The notes under the pieces were generated by a model. It had not been told where the DNA came from and made no database searches. It saw only the letters and a program-made list of their open reading frames with translations. The translations under genes and the position numbers were made by a program. Positions 23,108 to 37,158 of a stretch of DNA of 64,000 nucleotides are shown one piece after another (the stretch's first letter is position 1; each line of letters begins with the position of its first letter). The DNA comes from Argentina anserina (lineage: Eukaryota; Streptophyta; Magnoliopsida; Rosales; Rosaceae). The DNA lies in NCBI RefSeq assembly GCF_933775445.1, contig NW_026089441.1:248001-312000 (forward strand), written 5' to 3'.

Positions 23108-26100
23108 AGAAACTCGCATCAGAGAGCCTTACAGAAATATACTCAAACGAGAAATGAAAAGATACACAATTGGAATAGTTAAGATACGCAATCGATGTAA
23201 AGATACTCAGTTTGAAAGAAACACACTCCCACACTTGCAAAACTCTCAAATACAATAGAAACTCGCATCAGAAGCCTTACAGAAAGATACTCAAACGAGA
23301 AATGAAAAGATACACAATTGGAATAGTAAAGATACGCAAACGATGTAAAGATACTCAGTTTGAAAGAAACACACTCCCACACTTGAAAAACTCTCAAATT
23401 CAATAGAAACTCGCATCAGAAAGCCTTACAGAAAGATACTGAAACGAGAAATGAAAAGATACACAATAGGAAGAGTAAAGATACGCAATCGATGTAAAGA
23501 TACTCAGTTTGAAAGAAACACACTCCGACACTTGCAAAACTCTCAAATACAATAGAAACTCGCATCTGAAGCCTTACAGAAAGATACTCAAACGAGAAAT
23601 GAAAAGATACACGATTGTAATAGTAAAGATACGCAAACAGTGTAAAGATACACAGTTGGAATAGTAAAGATACGCAATCGATGTAAAGATACTCAGTTTG
23701 AAAGAAACACACTCCCACACTTGCAAAACTCTCAAATACAATAGAAACTCGCATCAGAGAGCCTTACAGAAATATACTCAAACGAGAAATGAAAAGATAC
23801 ACAATTGGAATAGTTAAGATACGCAATCGATGTAAAGATACTCAGTTTGAAAGAAACACACTCCCACACTTGCAAAACTCTCAAATACAATAGAAACTTG
23901 CATCAGAAGCCTTACAGAAAGATACTCAAACGAGAAATGAAAAGATACACGATTGTAATAGTAAAGATACGCAAACAGTGTAAAGATACACAGTTGGAAT
24001 AGTAAAGATACGCAATCGATGTAAAGATACTCAGTTTGAAAGAAACACACTCCCACACTTGCAAAACTCTCAAATACAATAGAAACTCGCATCAGAAAGC
24101 CTTACAGAAATATACTCAAACGAGAAATGAAAAGATACACAATTGGAATAGTAAAGATACGCAAACGATGTAAAGATACACAATTGCAATAGTAAAGATA
24201 CGCAAACGATGTAAAGATACTCAGTTTGAAAGAAACACACTCCCACACTTGCAAAACTCTCAAATTCAATAGAAACTCGCATCAGAAAGCCTTACAGAAA
24301 GATACTCAAACGAGAAATGAAAAGATACACAATTGGAATAGTAAAGATACGCAAACGATGTAAAGATACACAATTGCAATAGTAAAGATACGCAAACGAT
24401 GTAAAGATACTCAGTATGAAAGAAACACACTCCCACACTTGCAAAACTCTCAAATACAATAGAAACTCGCATCAGAAGCCTTACAGAAAGATACTCAAAC
24501 GAGAAATGAAAAAATACACAATTGGAATAGTAAAGATACGCAAACGATGTAAAGATACACAATTGGAATAGTAAAGATACGCAATCGATGTAAAGATACT
24601 CAGTTTGAAAGAAACACACTCCCACACTTGCAAAACTCTCAAATACAATAGAAACTTGCATCAGAAGCCTTACAGAAAGATACTCAAACGAGAAATGAAA
24701 AAATACACAATTGGAATAGTAAAGATACGCAAACGATGTAAAGATACACAATTGGAATAGTAAAGATACGCAATCGATGTAAAGATACTCAGTTTGAAAG
24801 AAACACACTCCCACACTTGCAAAACTCTCAAATACAATAGAAACTCGCATCAGAAACCTTACAGAAAGATACTCAAACGAGAAATGAAAAGATACACAAT
24901 TGGAATAGTAAAGATACGCAAACGATGTAAAGATACACAATTGCAATAGTAAAGATACGTAAACGATGTAAATATACTCAGTTTGAAAGAAACACACTCC
25001 CACACTTGCAAAACTCTCAAATACAATAGAAACTCGCATCAGAGAGCCTTACAGAAATATACTCAAATGAGAAATGAAAAGATACACAATTGGAATAGTA
25101 AAGATACGCAATCGATGTAAAGATACTCAGTTTGAAAGAAACACACTCCCACACTTGCAAAACTCTCAAATACAATAGAAACTCGCATCAGAGAGCCTTA
25201 CAGAAATATACTCAAACGAGAAATGAAAAGATACACAATTGGAATAGTTAAGATACGCAATCGATGTAAAGATACTCAGTTTGAAAGAAACACACTCCCA
25301 CACTTGCAAAACTCTCAAATACAATAGAAACTCGCATCAGAAGCCTTACAGAAAGATACTCAAACGAGAAATGAAAAGATACACAAGTGGAATAGTAAAG
25401 ATACGCAAACGATGTAAAGATACTCAGTTTGAAAGAAACACACTCCCACACTTGAAAAACTCTCAAATTCAATAGAAACTCGCAACAGAAAGCCTTACAG
25501 AAAGATACTGAAACGAGAAATGAAAAGATACACAATAGGAATAGTAAAGATACGCAATCGATGTAAAGATACTCAGTTTGAAAGAAACACACTCCGACAC
25601 TTGCAAAACTCTCAAATACAATAGAAACTCGCATCTGGAGCCTTACAGAAAGATACTCAAACGAGAAATGAAAAGATACACGATTGTAATAGTAAAGATA
25701 CGCAAACAGTGTAAAGATACACAGTTGGAATAGTAAAGATACGCAATCGATGTAAAGATACTCAGTTTGAAAGAAACACACTCCCACACTTGCAAAACTC
25801 TCAAATACAATAGAAACTCGCATCAGAGAGCCTTACAGAAATATACTCAAACGAGAAATGAAAAGATACACAATTGGAATAGTTAAGATACGCAATCGAT
25901 GTAAAGATACTCAGTTTGAAAGAAACACACTCCCACACTTGCAAAACTCTCAAATACAATAGAAACTTGCATCAGAAGCCTTACAGAAAGATACTCAAAC
26001 GAGAAATGAAAAGATACACGATTGTAATAGTAAAGATACGCAAACAGTGTAAAGATACACAGTTGGAATAGTAAAGATACGCAATCGATGTAAAGATACT

Positions 26101-28085
26101 CAGTTTGAAAGAAACACACTCCCACACTTGCAAAACTCTCAAATACAATAGAAACTCGCATCAGAAAGCCTTACAGAAATATACTCAAACGAGAAATGAA
26201 AAGATACACAATTGGAATAGTAAAGATACGCAAACGATGTAAAGATACACAATTGCAATAGTAAAGATACGCAAACGATGTAAAGATACTCAGTTTGAAA
26301 GAAACACACTCCCACACTTGCAAAACTCTCAAATTCAATAGAAACTCGCATCAGAAAGCCTTACAGAAAGATACTCAAACGAGAAATGAAAAGATACACA
26401 ATTGGAATAGTAAAGATACGCAAACGATGTAAAGATACACAATTGCAATAGTAAAGATACGCAAACGATGTAAAGATACTCAGTATGAAAGAAACACACT
26501 CCCACACTTGCAAAACTCTCAAATACAATAGAAACTCGCATCAGAAGCCTTACAGAAAGATACTCAAACGAGAAATGAAAAAATACACAATTGGAATAGT
26601 AAAGATACGCAAACGATGTAAAGATACACAATTGGAATAGTAAAGATACGCAATCGATGTAAAGATACTCAGTTTGAAAGAAACACACTCCCACACTTGC
26701 AAAACTCTCAAATACAATAGAAACTTGCATCAGAAGCCTTACAGAAAGATACTCAAACGAGAAATGAAAAAATACACAATTGGAATAGTAAAGATACGCA
26801 AACGATGTAAAGATACACAATTGGAATAGTAAAGATACGCAATCGATGTAAAGATACTCAGTTTGAAAGAAACACACTCCCACACTTGCAAAACTCTCAA
26901 ATACAATAGAAACTCGCATCAGAAACCTTACAGAAAGATACTCAAACGAGAAATGAAAAGATACACAATTGGAATAGTAAAGATACGCAAACGATGTAAA
27001 GATACACAATTGCAATAGTAAAGATACGTAAACGATGTAAATATACTCAGTTTGAAAGAAACACACTCCCACACTTGCAAAACTCTCAAATACAATAGAA
27101 ACTCGCATCAGAGAGCCTTACAGAAATATACTCAAATGAGAAATGAAAAGATACACAATTGGAATAGTAAAGATACGCAATCGATGTAAAGATACTCAGT
27201 TTGAAAGAAACACACTCCCACACTTGCAAAACTCTCAAATACAATAGAAACTCGCATCAGAGAGCCTTACAGAAATATACTCAAACGAGAAATGAAAAGA
27301 TACACAATTGGAATAGTTAAGATACGCAATCGATGTAAAGATACTCAGTTTGAAAGAAACACACTCCCACACTTGCAAAACTCTCAAATACAATAGAAAC
27401 TCGCATCAGAAGCCTTACAGAAAGATACTCAAACGAGAAATGAAAAGATACACAATTGGAATAGTAAAGATACGCAAACGATGTAAAGATACTCAGTTTG
27501 AAAGAAACACACTCCCACACTTGAAAAACTCTCAAATTCAATAGAAACTCGCATCAGAAAGCCTTACAGAAAGATACTGAAACGAGAAATGAAAAGATAC
27601 ACAATAGGAATAGTAAAGATACGCAATCGATGTAAAGATACTCAGTTTGAAAGAAACACACTCCGACACTTGCAAAACTCTCAAATACAATAGAAACTCG
27701 CATCTGGAGCCTTACAGAAAGATACTCAAACGAGAAATGAAAAGATACACGATTGTAATAGTAAAGATACGCAAACAGTGTAAAGATACACAGTTGGAAT
27801 AGTAAAGATACGCAATCGATGTAAAGATACTCAGTTTGAAAGAAACACACTCCCACACTTGCAAAACTCTCAAATACAATAGAAACTCGCATCAGAGAGC
27901 CTTACAGAAATATACTCAAACGAGAAATGAAAAGATACACAATTGGAATAGTTAAGATACGCAATCGATGTAAAGATACTCAGTTTGAAAGAAACACACT
28001 CCCACACTTGCAAAACTCTCAAATACAATAGAAACTTGCATCAGAAGCCTTACAGAAAGATACTCAAACGAGAAATGAAAAGATA
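23060..28085 (+). repeat. 2,069-bp tandem repeat, about 2.4 copies
   Basis: Copies are about 23060-25128, 25129-27197 and 27198-28085 (partial). Each full copy has a GTTAAGATACG S unit, a CACTTGAAAAAC unit, CACTCCGACAC, CACGATTGTAATAG L units, and a run of LL units with CAATTGCAATAG, CAGTATG and GAAAAAATACAC. Copy 1 reads GGAAGAGTAAAG and CGCATCTGAAGCC, as in the older block at 18.6-18.75 kb; copies 2 and 3 read GGAATAGTAAAG and CGCATCTGGAGCC. Copy 2 alone has CTCGCAACAG (near 25482) and CACAAGTGG (near 25382). Confidence 0.88.
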
Positions 28086-29880
28086 CACAATTCGAATAGT
28101 AAAGATACGCAAACAGTGTAAAGATACACAGTTGGAATAGTAAAGATACGCAATCGATGTAAAGATACTCAGTTTGAAAGAAACACACTCCGACACTTGC
28201 AAAACTCTCAAATACAATAGAAACTCGCATCTGAAGCCTTACAGAAAGATACGCAAACGAGAAATGAAAAGATACACGATTGTAATAGTAAAGATACGCA
28301 AACAGTGTAAAGATACACAGTTGGAATAGTAAAGATACGCAATCGATGTAAAGATACTCAGTTTGAAAGAAACACACTCCCACACTTGCAAAACTCTCAA
28401 ATACAATAGAAACTCGCATCAGAAAGCCTTACAGAAATATACTCAAACGAGAAATGAAAAGATACACAATTGGAATAGTAAAGATACGCAATCGATGTAA
28501 AGATACTCAGTTTGAAAGAAACACACTGCCACACTTGCAAAACTCTCAAATACAATAGAAACTCGCATCAGAAAGCCTTACAGAAATATACTCAAACGAG
28601 AAATGAAAAGATACACAATTGGAATAGTTAAGATACGCAATCGATGTAAAGATACTCAGTTTGAAAGAAACACACTCCCACACTTGCAAAACTCTCAAAT
28701 ACAATAGAAACTCGCATCAGAAGCCTTACAGAAAGATACTCAAACGAGAAATGAAAAGAAACAGAATTGGAATAGTAAAGATACGCAAACGATGTAAAGA
28801 TACTCAGTTTGAAAGAAACACACTCCCACACTTGCAAAACTCTCAAATACAATAGAAACTCGCATCAGAAGCCTTACAGAAAGATACTCAAACGAGAAAT
28901 GAAAAGATACACAATTGGAATAGTAAAGATACGCAAACGATGTAAACATACACAATTGGAATAGTAAAGATACGCAAACGATGTAAAGATACTCAGTTTG
29001 AAAGAAACACACTCCCACACTTGCAAAACTCTCAAATTCAATAGAAACTCGCATCAAAAACCATTACAGAAAGATACTTAAACGAGAAATGAAAAGATAC
29101 ACAATTGGAATAGTAAAGATACGCAATCGATGTAAAGATACTCAGTTTGAAAGAAACACACTCCCACACTTGCAAAACTCTCAAATACAATAGAAACTCG
29201 CATCAGAAGCCTTACAGAAAGATACGCAAACGAGAAACGAAAACATACACAATTGGAATAGTAAAGATACGCAAACGATGTAAAGATACACAATTGGAAT
29301 AGTAAAGATACGCAAACGTTGTAAAGATACTCAGTTTGAAAGAAACACACTCCCACACTTGCAAAACTCTCAAATACAATAGAAACTCGCATCAGAAAGC
29401 CTTATAGAAATATACTCAAACGAGAAATGAAAAGATACACAATTGGAATAGTAAAGATACGCAATCGATGTAAAGATACTCAGTTTGAAAGAAACACACT
29501 GCCACACTTGCAAAACTCTCAAATACAATAGAAACTCGCATCAGAAAGCCTTACAGAAATATACTCAAACGAGAAATGAAAAGATACACAATTGGAATAG
29601 TTAAGATACGCAATCGATGTCAAGATACTCAGTTTGAAAGAAACACACTCCCACACTTGCAAAACTCTCAAATACAATAGAAATTCGCATCAAAAACCTT
29701 ACAGAAAGATACTCAAAGGAGAAATGAAAAGATAAAGAATTGGAATAGTAAAGATACGCAAACGATGTAAAGATACACAATTGGAATAGTAAAGATACGC
29801 AAACGATGCAAAGATACTCAGTTTGAAAGAAACACACTCCCACACTTGCAAAACTCTCAAATTCAATAGAAACTCGCATC
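27810..29880 (+). repeat. 9,207-bp offset duplication, left copy
   Basis: Pairs with about 37017-39087. Shared rare forms are CAATTCGAATAG (near 28089), AAAAGAAACAG (near 28755), TGTAAACATACAC (near 28943), CGAAAACATACAC (near 29236), AACGTTGTAAAG (near 29317), TGTCAAGATAC and GATAAAGAATTGG (near 29731). The left copy differs by, for example, AATTCGCATC (near 29683). Similarity at this offset ends at about 29880, where the left side has about 1.39 kb of further units. Confidence 0.86.
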
Positions 29881-31272
29881 AAAAACCATTACAGAAAGAT
29901 ACTTAAACGAGAAATGAAAAGATACACAATTGGAATAGTAAAGATACACAATCGATGTAAAGATACTCAGTTTGAAAGAAACACACTCCCACACTTGCAA
30001 AACTCTCAAATACAATAGAAACTCGCATCAGAAGCCTTACAGAAAGATACGCAAACGAGAAACGAAAACATACACAATTGGAATAGTAAAGATACGCAAA
30101 CGATGTAAAGATACACAATTGGAATAGTAAAGATACGCAAACGTTGTAAAGATACTCAGTTTGAAAGAAACACACTCCCACACTTGCAAAACTCTCAAAT
30201 ACAATAGAAACTCGCATCAGAAAGCCTTACAGAAAGATACGCAAACGAGAAACGAAAACATACACAATTGGAATAGTAAAGATACGCAAACGATGTAAAG
30301 ATACACAATTGGAATAGTAAAGATACGCAAACGTTGTAAAGATACTCAGTTTGAAAGAAACACACTCCCACACTTGCAAAACTCTCAAATACAATAGAAA
30401 CTCGCATCAGAAGCCTTACAGAAAGATACGCAAACGAGAAACGAAAACATACACAATTGGAATAGTAAAGATACGCAAACGATGTAAAGATACACAATTG
30501 GAATAGTAAAGATACGCAATCGATGTAAAGATACTCAGTTTGAAAGAAACACACTCCCACACTTGCAAAACTCTCAAATACAATAGAAACTCGCATCAGA
30601 AGCCTTACAGAAAGATACGCAAACGAGAAACGAAAACATACACAATTGGAATAGTAAAGATACGCAAACGATGTAAAGATACACAATTGGAATAGTAAAG
30701 ATACGCAAACGTTGTAAAGATACTCAGTTTGAAAGAAACACACTCCCACACTTGCAAAACTCTCAAATACAATAGAAACTCGCATCAGAAAGCCTTATAG
30801 AAATATACTCAAACGAGAAATGAAAAGATACACAATTGGAATAGTAAAGATACGCAATCGATGTAAAGATACTCAGTTTGAAAGAAACACACTGCCACAC
30901 TTGCAAAACTCTCAAATACAATAGAAACTCGCATCAGAAAGCCTTACAGAAATATACTCAAACGAGAAATGAAAAGATACACAATTGGAATAGTTAAGAT
31001 ACGCAATCGATGTCAAGATACTCAGTTTGAAAGAAACACACTCCCACACTTGCAAAACTCTCAAATACAATAGAAACTCGCATCAAAAACCTTACAGAAA
31101 GATACTCAAAGGAGAAATGAAAAGATAAAGAATTGGAATAGTAAAGATACGCAAACGATGTAAAGATACACAATTGGAATAGTAAAGATACGCAAACGAT
31201 GCAAAGATACTCAGTTTGAAAGAAACACACTCCCACACTTGCAAAACTCTCAAATTCAATAGAAACTCGCAT
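29393..31272 (+). repeat. 1,393-bp tandem expansion within the 9,207-bp block
   Basis: About 29393-29880 recurs at 30786-31273 (offset 1,393). The material between includes 29903-30217, a copy of 29078-29392 (offset 825), and an L run with CGAAAACATACAC in every unit (near 30065, 30253, 30443 and 30632). The right-hand relative at 37-39 kb lacks this expansion: its offset to the left region drops from 9,207 to 7,814 across it. This is therefore an expansion on the left or a contraction on the right. Confidence 0.83.
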
Positions 31273-33650
31273 CAGAAAGCCTTACAGAAAGATACTGAAA
31301 CGAGAAATGAAAAGATACACAATAGGAATAGTAAAGATACGCAAACGATGTAAAGATACTCAGTTTGAAAGAAACACACTCCCACACTTGCAAAACTCTC
31401 AAATACAATAGAAACTCGCATCAGAAGCCTTACAGAAAGATACTCAAACGAGAAATCAAAAGATACAGAATTAGAATAGTAAAGATACGCAAACGATGTA
31501 AAGATACACAATTGGAATAGTAAAGATACGCAAACGATGTAAAGATACTCAGTTTGAAAAAAACACACTCCCACACTTGCAAAACTCACAAATACAATAG
31601 AAACTCGCATCAGAAAGCCTTATAGAAATATACTCAAACGAGAAATGAAAAGATACACAATTGGAATAGTAAAGATACGCAAACGATGTAAAGATACTCA
31701 GTTTGAAAGAAACACACTCCCACACTTGCAAAACTCACAAATACAATAGAAACTCGCATCAGAAAGCCTTATAGAAATATACTCAAACGAGAAATGAAAA
31801 GATACACAATTGGAATAGTAAAGATACGCAATCGATGTAAAGATACTCAGTTTGAAAGAAACACACTCCCACACTTGCAAAACTCTCAAATACAATAGAA
31901 ACTCGCATCAAAAACCTTACAGAAAGATACTCAAACGAGAAATCAAAAGATACAGAATTAGAATAGTAAAGATACGCAAACGATGTAAAGATACTCAGTT
32001 TGAAAGAAACACACTCCCACACTTGCAAAACTCACAAATACAATAGAAACTCGCATCAGAAAGCCTTACAGAAAGATACTGAAACGAGAAATGAAAAGAT
32101 ACACAATAGGAATAGTAAAGATACGCAATCGATGTAAAGATACTCAGTTTGAAAGAAACACACTCCCACACTTGCAAAACTCTCAAATACAATAGAAACT
32201 CGCATCAGAAGCCTTACAGAAAGATACTCAAACGAGAAATCAAAAGATACAGAATTAGAATAGTAAAGATACGCAAACGATGTAAAGATACACAATTGGA
32301 ATAGTAAAGATACGCAAACGATGTAAAGATACTCAGTTTGAAAAAAACACACTCCCACACTTGCAAAACTCACAAATACAATAGAAACTCGCATCAGAAA
32401 GCCTTATAGAAATATACTCAAACGAGAAATGAAAAGATACACAATTGGAATAGTAAAGATACGCAAACGATGTAAAGATACTCAGTTTGAAAGAAACACA
32501 CTCCCACACTTGCAAAACTCACAAATACAATAGAAACTCGCATCAGAAAGCCTTATAGAAATATACTCAAACGAGAAATGAAAAGATACACAATTGGAAT
32601 AGTAAAGATACGCAATCGATGTAAAGATACTCAGTTTGAAAGAAACACACTCCCACACTTGCAAAACTCTCAAATTCAATAGAAACTCGCATCAGAAAGC
32701 CTTACAGAAAGATACTGAAACGAGAAATGAAAAGATACACAATAGGAATAGTAAAGATACGCAATCGATGTAAAGATACTCAGTTTGAAAGAAACACACT
32801 CCCACACTTGCAAAACTCTCAAATACAATAGAAACTCGCATCAGAAGCCTTACAGAAAGATACTCAAACGAGAAATCAAAAGATACAGAATTAGAATAGT
32901 AAAGATACGCAAACGATGTAAAGATACACAATTGGAATAGTAAAGATACGCAAACGATGTAAAGATACTCAGTTTGAAAGAAACAGACTCCCACACTTGC
33001 AAAACTCACAAATACAATAGAAACTCGCATCAGAAAGCCTTATAGAAATATACTCAAACGAGAAATGAAAAGATACACAATTGGAATAGTAAAGATACGC
33101 AAACGATGTAAAGATACTCAGTTTGAAAGAAACAGACTCCCACACTTGCAAAACTCACAAATACAATAGAAACTCGCATCAGAAAGCCTTATAGAAATAT
33201 ACTCAAACGAGAAATGAAAAGATACACAATTGGAATAGTTAAGATACGCAATCGATGTAAAGATACTCAGTTTGAAAGAAACACACTCCCACACTTGCAA
33301 AACTCACAAATACAATAGATACTCGCATCAGAAAGCCTTATAGAAATATACTCAAACGAGAAATGAAAAGATACACAATTGGAATAGTAAAGATACGCAA
33401 ACGATGTAAAGATACTCAGTTTGAAAGAAACAGACTCCCACACTTGCAAAACTCACAAATACAATAGAAACTCGCATCAGAAAGCCTTATAGAAATATAC
33501 TCAAATGAGAAATGAAAAGATACACAATTGGAATAGTAAAGATACGCAATCGATGTAAAGATACTCAGTTTGAAAGAAACACACTCCCACACTTGCAAAA
33601 CTCTCAAATACAATAGAAACTCGCATCAGAGAGCCTTACAGAAATATACT
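31272..33650 (+). repeat. S-rich domain with ACTCACAAATAC marker and 784-bp tandem
   Basis: Short units dominate, in runs at 149-bp spacing (for example starts near 33118, 33267 and 33416). They carry ACTCACAAATAC instead of ACTCTCAAATAC, plus TTATAGAAATATAC, and some carry AAACAGACTCCC. The 31272-31895 part repeats at about 32056-32679 (784-bp offset). Related copies lie at 34.5-35.8 kb and 39.1-40.7 kb. This is the region that departs most clearly from the S/L dimer pattern. Confidence 0.86.
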
Positions 33651-36608
33651 CAAACGAGAAATGAAAAGATACACAATTGGAATAGTTAAGATACGCAATC
33701 GATGTAAAGATACTCAGTTTGAAAGAAACACACTCCCACACTTGCAAAACTCTCAAATACAATAGAAACTCGCATCAGAAGCCTTACAGAAAGATACTCA
33801 AACGAGAAATGAAAAGATACACAATTGGAATAGTAAAGATACGCAAACGATGTAAAGATACTCAGTTTGAAAGAAACACACTCCCACACTTGAAAAACTC
33901 TCAAATTCAATAGAAACTCGCATCAGAAAGCCTTACAGAAAGATACTGAAACGAGAAATGAAAAGATACACAATAGGAATAGTAAAGATACGCAATCGAT
34001 GTAAAGATACTCAGTTTGAAAGAAACACACTCCGACACTTGCAAAACTCTCAAATACAATAGAAACTCGCATCTGGAGCCTTACAGAAAGATACTCAAAC
34101 GAGAAATGAAAAGATACACGATTGTAATAGTAAAGATACGCAAACAGTGTAAAGATACACAGTTGGAATAGTAAAGATACGCAATCGATGTAAAGATACT
34201 CAGTTTGAAAGAAACACACTCCCACACTTGCAAAACTCTCAAATACAATAGAAACTCGCATCAGAGAGCCTTACAGAAATATACTCAAACGAGAAATGAA
34301 AAGATACACAATTGGAATAGTTAAGATACGCAATCGATGTAAAGATACTCAGTTTGAAAGAAACACACTCCCACACTTGCAAAACTCTCAAATACAATAG
34401 AAACTCGCATCAGAAGCCTTACAGAAAGATACTCAAACGAGAAATCAAAAGATACAGAATTAGAATAGTAAAGATACGCAAACGATGTAAAGATACACAA
34501 TTGGAATAGTAAAGATACGCAAACGATGTAAAGATACTCAGTTTGAAAAAAACACACTCCCACACTTGCAAAACTCACAAATACAATAGAAACTCCCATC
34601 AGAAAGCCTTATAGAAATATACTCAAACGAGAAATGAAAAGATACACAATTGGAATAGTAAAGATACGCAAACGATGTAAAGATACTCAGTTTGAAAGAA
34701 ACACACTCCCACACTTGCAAAACTCACAAATACAATAGAAACTCGCATCAGAAAGCCTTATAGAAATATACTCAAACGAGAAATGAAAAGATACACAATT
34801 GGAATAGTAAAGATACGCAATCGATGTAAAGATACTCAGTTTGAAAGAAACACACTCCCACACTTGCAAAACTCTCAAATTCAATAGAAACTCGCATCAG
34901 AAAGCCTTACAGAAAGATATGAAACGAGAAATGAAAAGATACACAATAGGAATAGTAAAGATACGCAATCGATGTAAAGATACTCAGTTTGAAAGAAACA
35001 CACTCCCACTCTTGCAAAACTCTCAAATACAATAGAAACTCGCATCAGAAGCCTTACAGAAAGATACTCAAACGAGAAATCAAAAGATACAGAATTAGAA
35101 TAGTAAAGATACGCAAACGATGTAAAGATACACAATTGGAATAGTAAAGATACGCAAACGATGTAAAGATACTCAGTTTGAAAGAAACACACTCCCACAC
35201 TTGCAAAACTCACAAATACAATAGAAACTCGCATCAGAAAGCCTTATAGAAATATACTCAAACGAGAAATGAAAAGATACACAATTGGAATAGTAAAGAT
35301 ACGCAAACGATGTAAAGATACTCAGTTTGAAAGAAACAGACTCCCACACTTGCAAAACTCACAAATACAATAGAAACTCGCATCAGAAAGCCTTATAGAA
35401 ATATACTCAAACGAGAAATGAAAAGATACACAATTGGAATAGTTAAGATACGCAATCGATGTAAAGATACTCAGTTTGAAAGAAACACACTCCCACACTT
35501 GCAAAACTCACAAATACAATAGAAACTCGCATCAGAAAGCCTTATAGAAATATACTCAAACGAGAAATGAAAAGATACACAATTGGAATAGTAAAGATAC
35601 GCAAACGATGTAAAGATACTCAGTTTGAAAGAAACAGACTCCCACACTTGCAAAACTCACAAATACAATAGAAACTCGCATCAGAAAGCCTTATAGAAAT
35701 ATACTCAAAAGAGAAATGAAAAGATACACAATTGGAATAGTAAAGATACGCAATCGATGTAAAGATACTCAGTTTGAAAGAAACACACTCCCACACTTGC
35801 AAAACTCTCAAATACAATAGAAACTCGCATCAGAGAGCCTTACAGAAATATACTCAAACGAGAAATGAAAAGATACACAATTGGAATAGTTAAGATACGC
35901 AATCGATGTAAAGATACTCAGTTTGAAAGAAACACACTCCCACACTTGCAAAACTCTCAAATACAATAGAAACTCGCATCAGAAGCCTTACAGAAAGATA
36001 CTCAAACGAGAAATGAAAAGATACACAATTGGAATAGTAAAGATACGCAAACGATGTAAAGATACTCAGTTTGAAAGAAACACACTCCCACACTTGAAAA
36101 ACTCTCAAATTCAATAGAAACTCGCATCAGAAAGCCTTACAGAAAGATACTGAAACGAGAAATGAAAAGATACACAATAGGAATAGTAAAGATACGCAAT
36201 CGATGTAAAGATACTCAGTTTGAAAGAAACACACTCCGACACTTGCAAAACTCTCAAATACAATAGAAACTCGCATCTGGAGCCTTACAGAAAGATACTC
36301 AAACGAGAAATGAAAAGATACACGATTGTAATAGTAAAGATACGCAAACAGTGTAAAGATACACAGTTGGAATAGTAAAGATACGCAATCGATGTAAAGA
36401 TACTCAGTTTGAAAGAAACACACTCCCACACTTGCAAAACTCTCAAATACAATAGAAACTCGCATCAGAGAGCCTTACAGAAATATACTCAAACGAGAAA
36501 TGAAAAGATACACAATTGGAATAGTTAAGATACGCAATCGATGTAAAGATACTCAGTTTGAAAGAAACACACTCCCACACTTGCAAAACTCTCAAATACA
36601 ATAGAAAC
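32117..36608 (+). repeat. 2,204-bp tandem duplication
   Basis: Copy 1 is about 32117-34321 and copy 2 about 34322-36608. Each includes an S-rich ACTCACAAATAC part and then a segment with CACTTGAAAAAC, CACTCCGACAC and CGCATCTGGAGCC (33686-34261 and 35890-36465) derived from the 27.3-27.9 kb lineage. The offset is 2,205 before and 2,204 after a one-base deletion near 34919 (GATATGAAACG against GATACTGAAACG). Single-copy changes include AACTCCCATC (near 34594) and AAAAGAGAAATG (near 35708). Confidence 0.86.
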
Positions 36609-37158
36609 TTGCATCAGAAGCCTTACAGAAAGATACTCAAACGAGAAATGAAAAGATACACAATTCGAATAGTAAAGATACGCAAACAGTGTAAAGATAC
36701 ACAGTTGGAATAGTAAAGATACGCAATCGATGTAAAGATACTCAGTTTGAAAGAAACACACTCCGACACTTGCAAAACTCTCAAATACAATAGAAACTCG
36801 CATCTGAAGCCTTACAGAAATATACTCAAACGAGAAATGAAAAGATACACAATTGGAATAGTTAAGATACGCAATCGATGTAAAGATACTCAGTTTGAAA
36901 GAAACACACTCCCACACTTGCAAAACTCTCAAATACAATAGAAACTTGCATCAGAAGCCTTACAGAAAGATACTCAAACGAGAAATGAAAAGATACACAA
37001 TTGGAATAGTTAAGATACGCAATCGATGTAAAGATACTCAGTTTGAAAGAAACACACTCCCACACTTGCAAAACTCTCAAATACAATAGAAACTCGCATC
37101 AGAGAGCCTTACAGAAATATACTCAAACGAGAAATGAAAAGATACACAATTGGAATAG
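36525..37158 (+). repeat. Link segment before the 37-kb block
   Basis: S and L units with CTTGCATC, CAATTCGAATAG and CGCATCTGAAGCC, with repeated GTTAAGATACG S units at 36525, 36862, 37010 and 37159. These look like partial copies of the unit series that starts the 37159-37626 block. No non-satellite sequence is present. Confidence 0.75.

Larger units (their letters stand above)
19960..23940 (+). repeat. 4,480/4,818-bp duplication, copy 2
   Basis: The right copy of 15480-19120. A one-base deletion separates the copies near 20131 (AATAGAACCCGC against AATAGAAACCCGC), which moves the offset from 4,481 to 4,480. From about 22354 one more S+L dimer is present, after which the offset is 4,818. 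It also holds the chimeric unit at 22959. The block runs directly into the 2,069-bp tandem repeats. Confidence 0.86.

Noticed and set aside
24266..25039. 257-codon minus-strand open frame, apparently a repetitive hydrophobic membrane protein
   Set aside because: It is made wholly of satellite units, recurs with each L run, has no distinct start or stop context, no non-repeat domain, and is explained by the 189-bp unit being a multiple of three.
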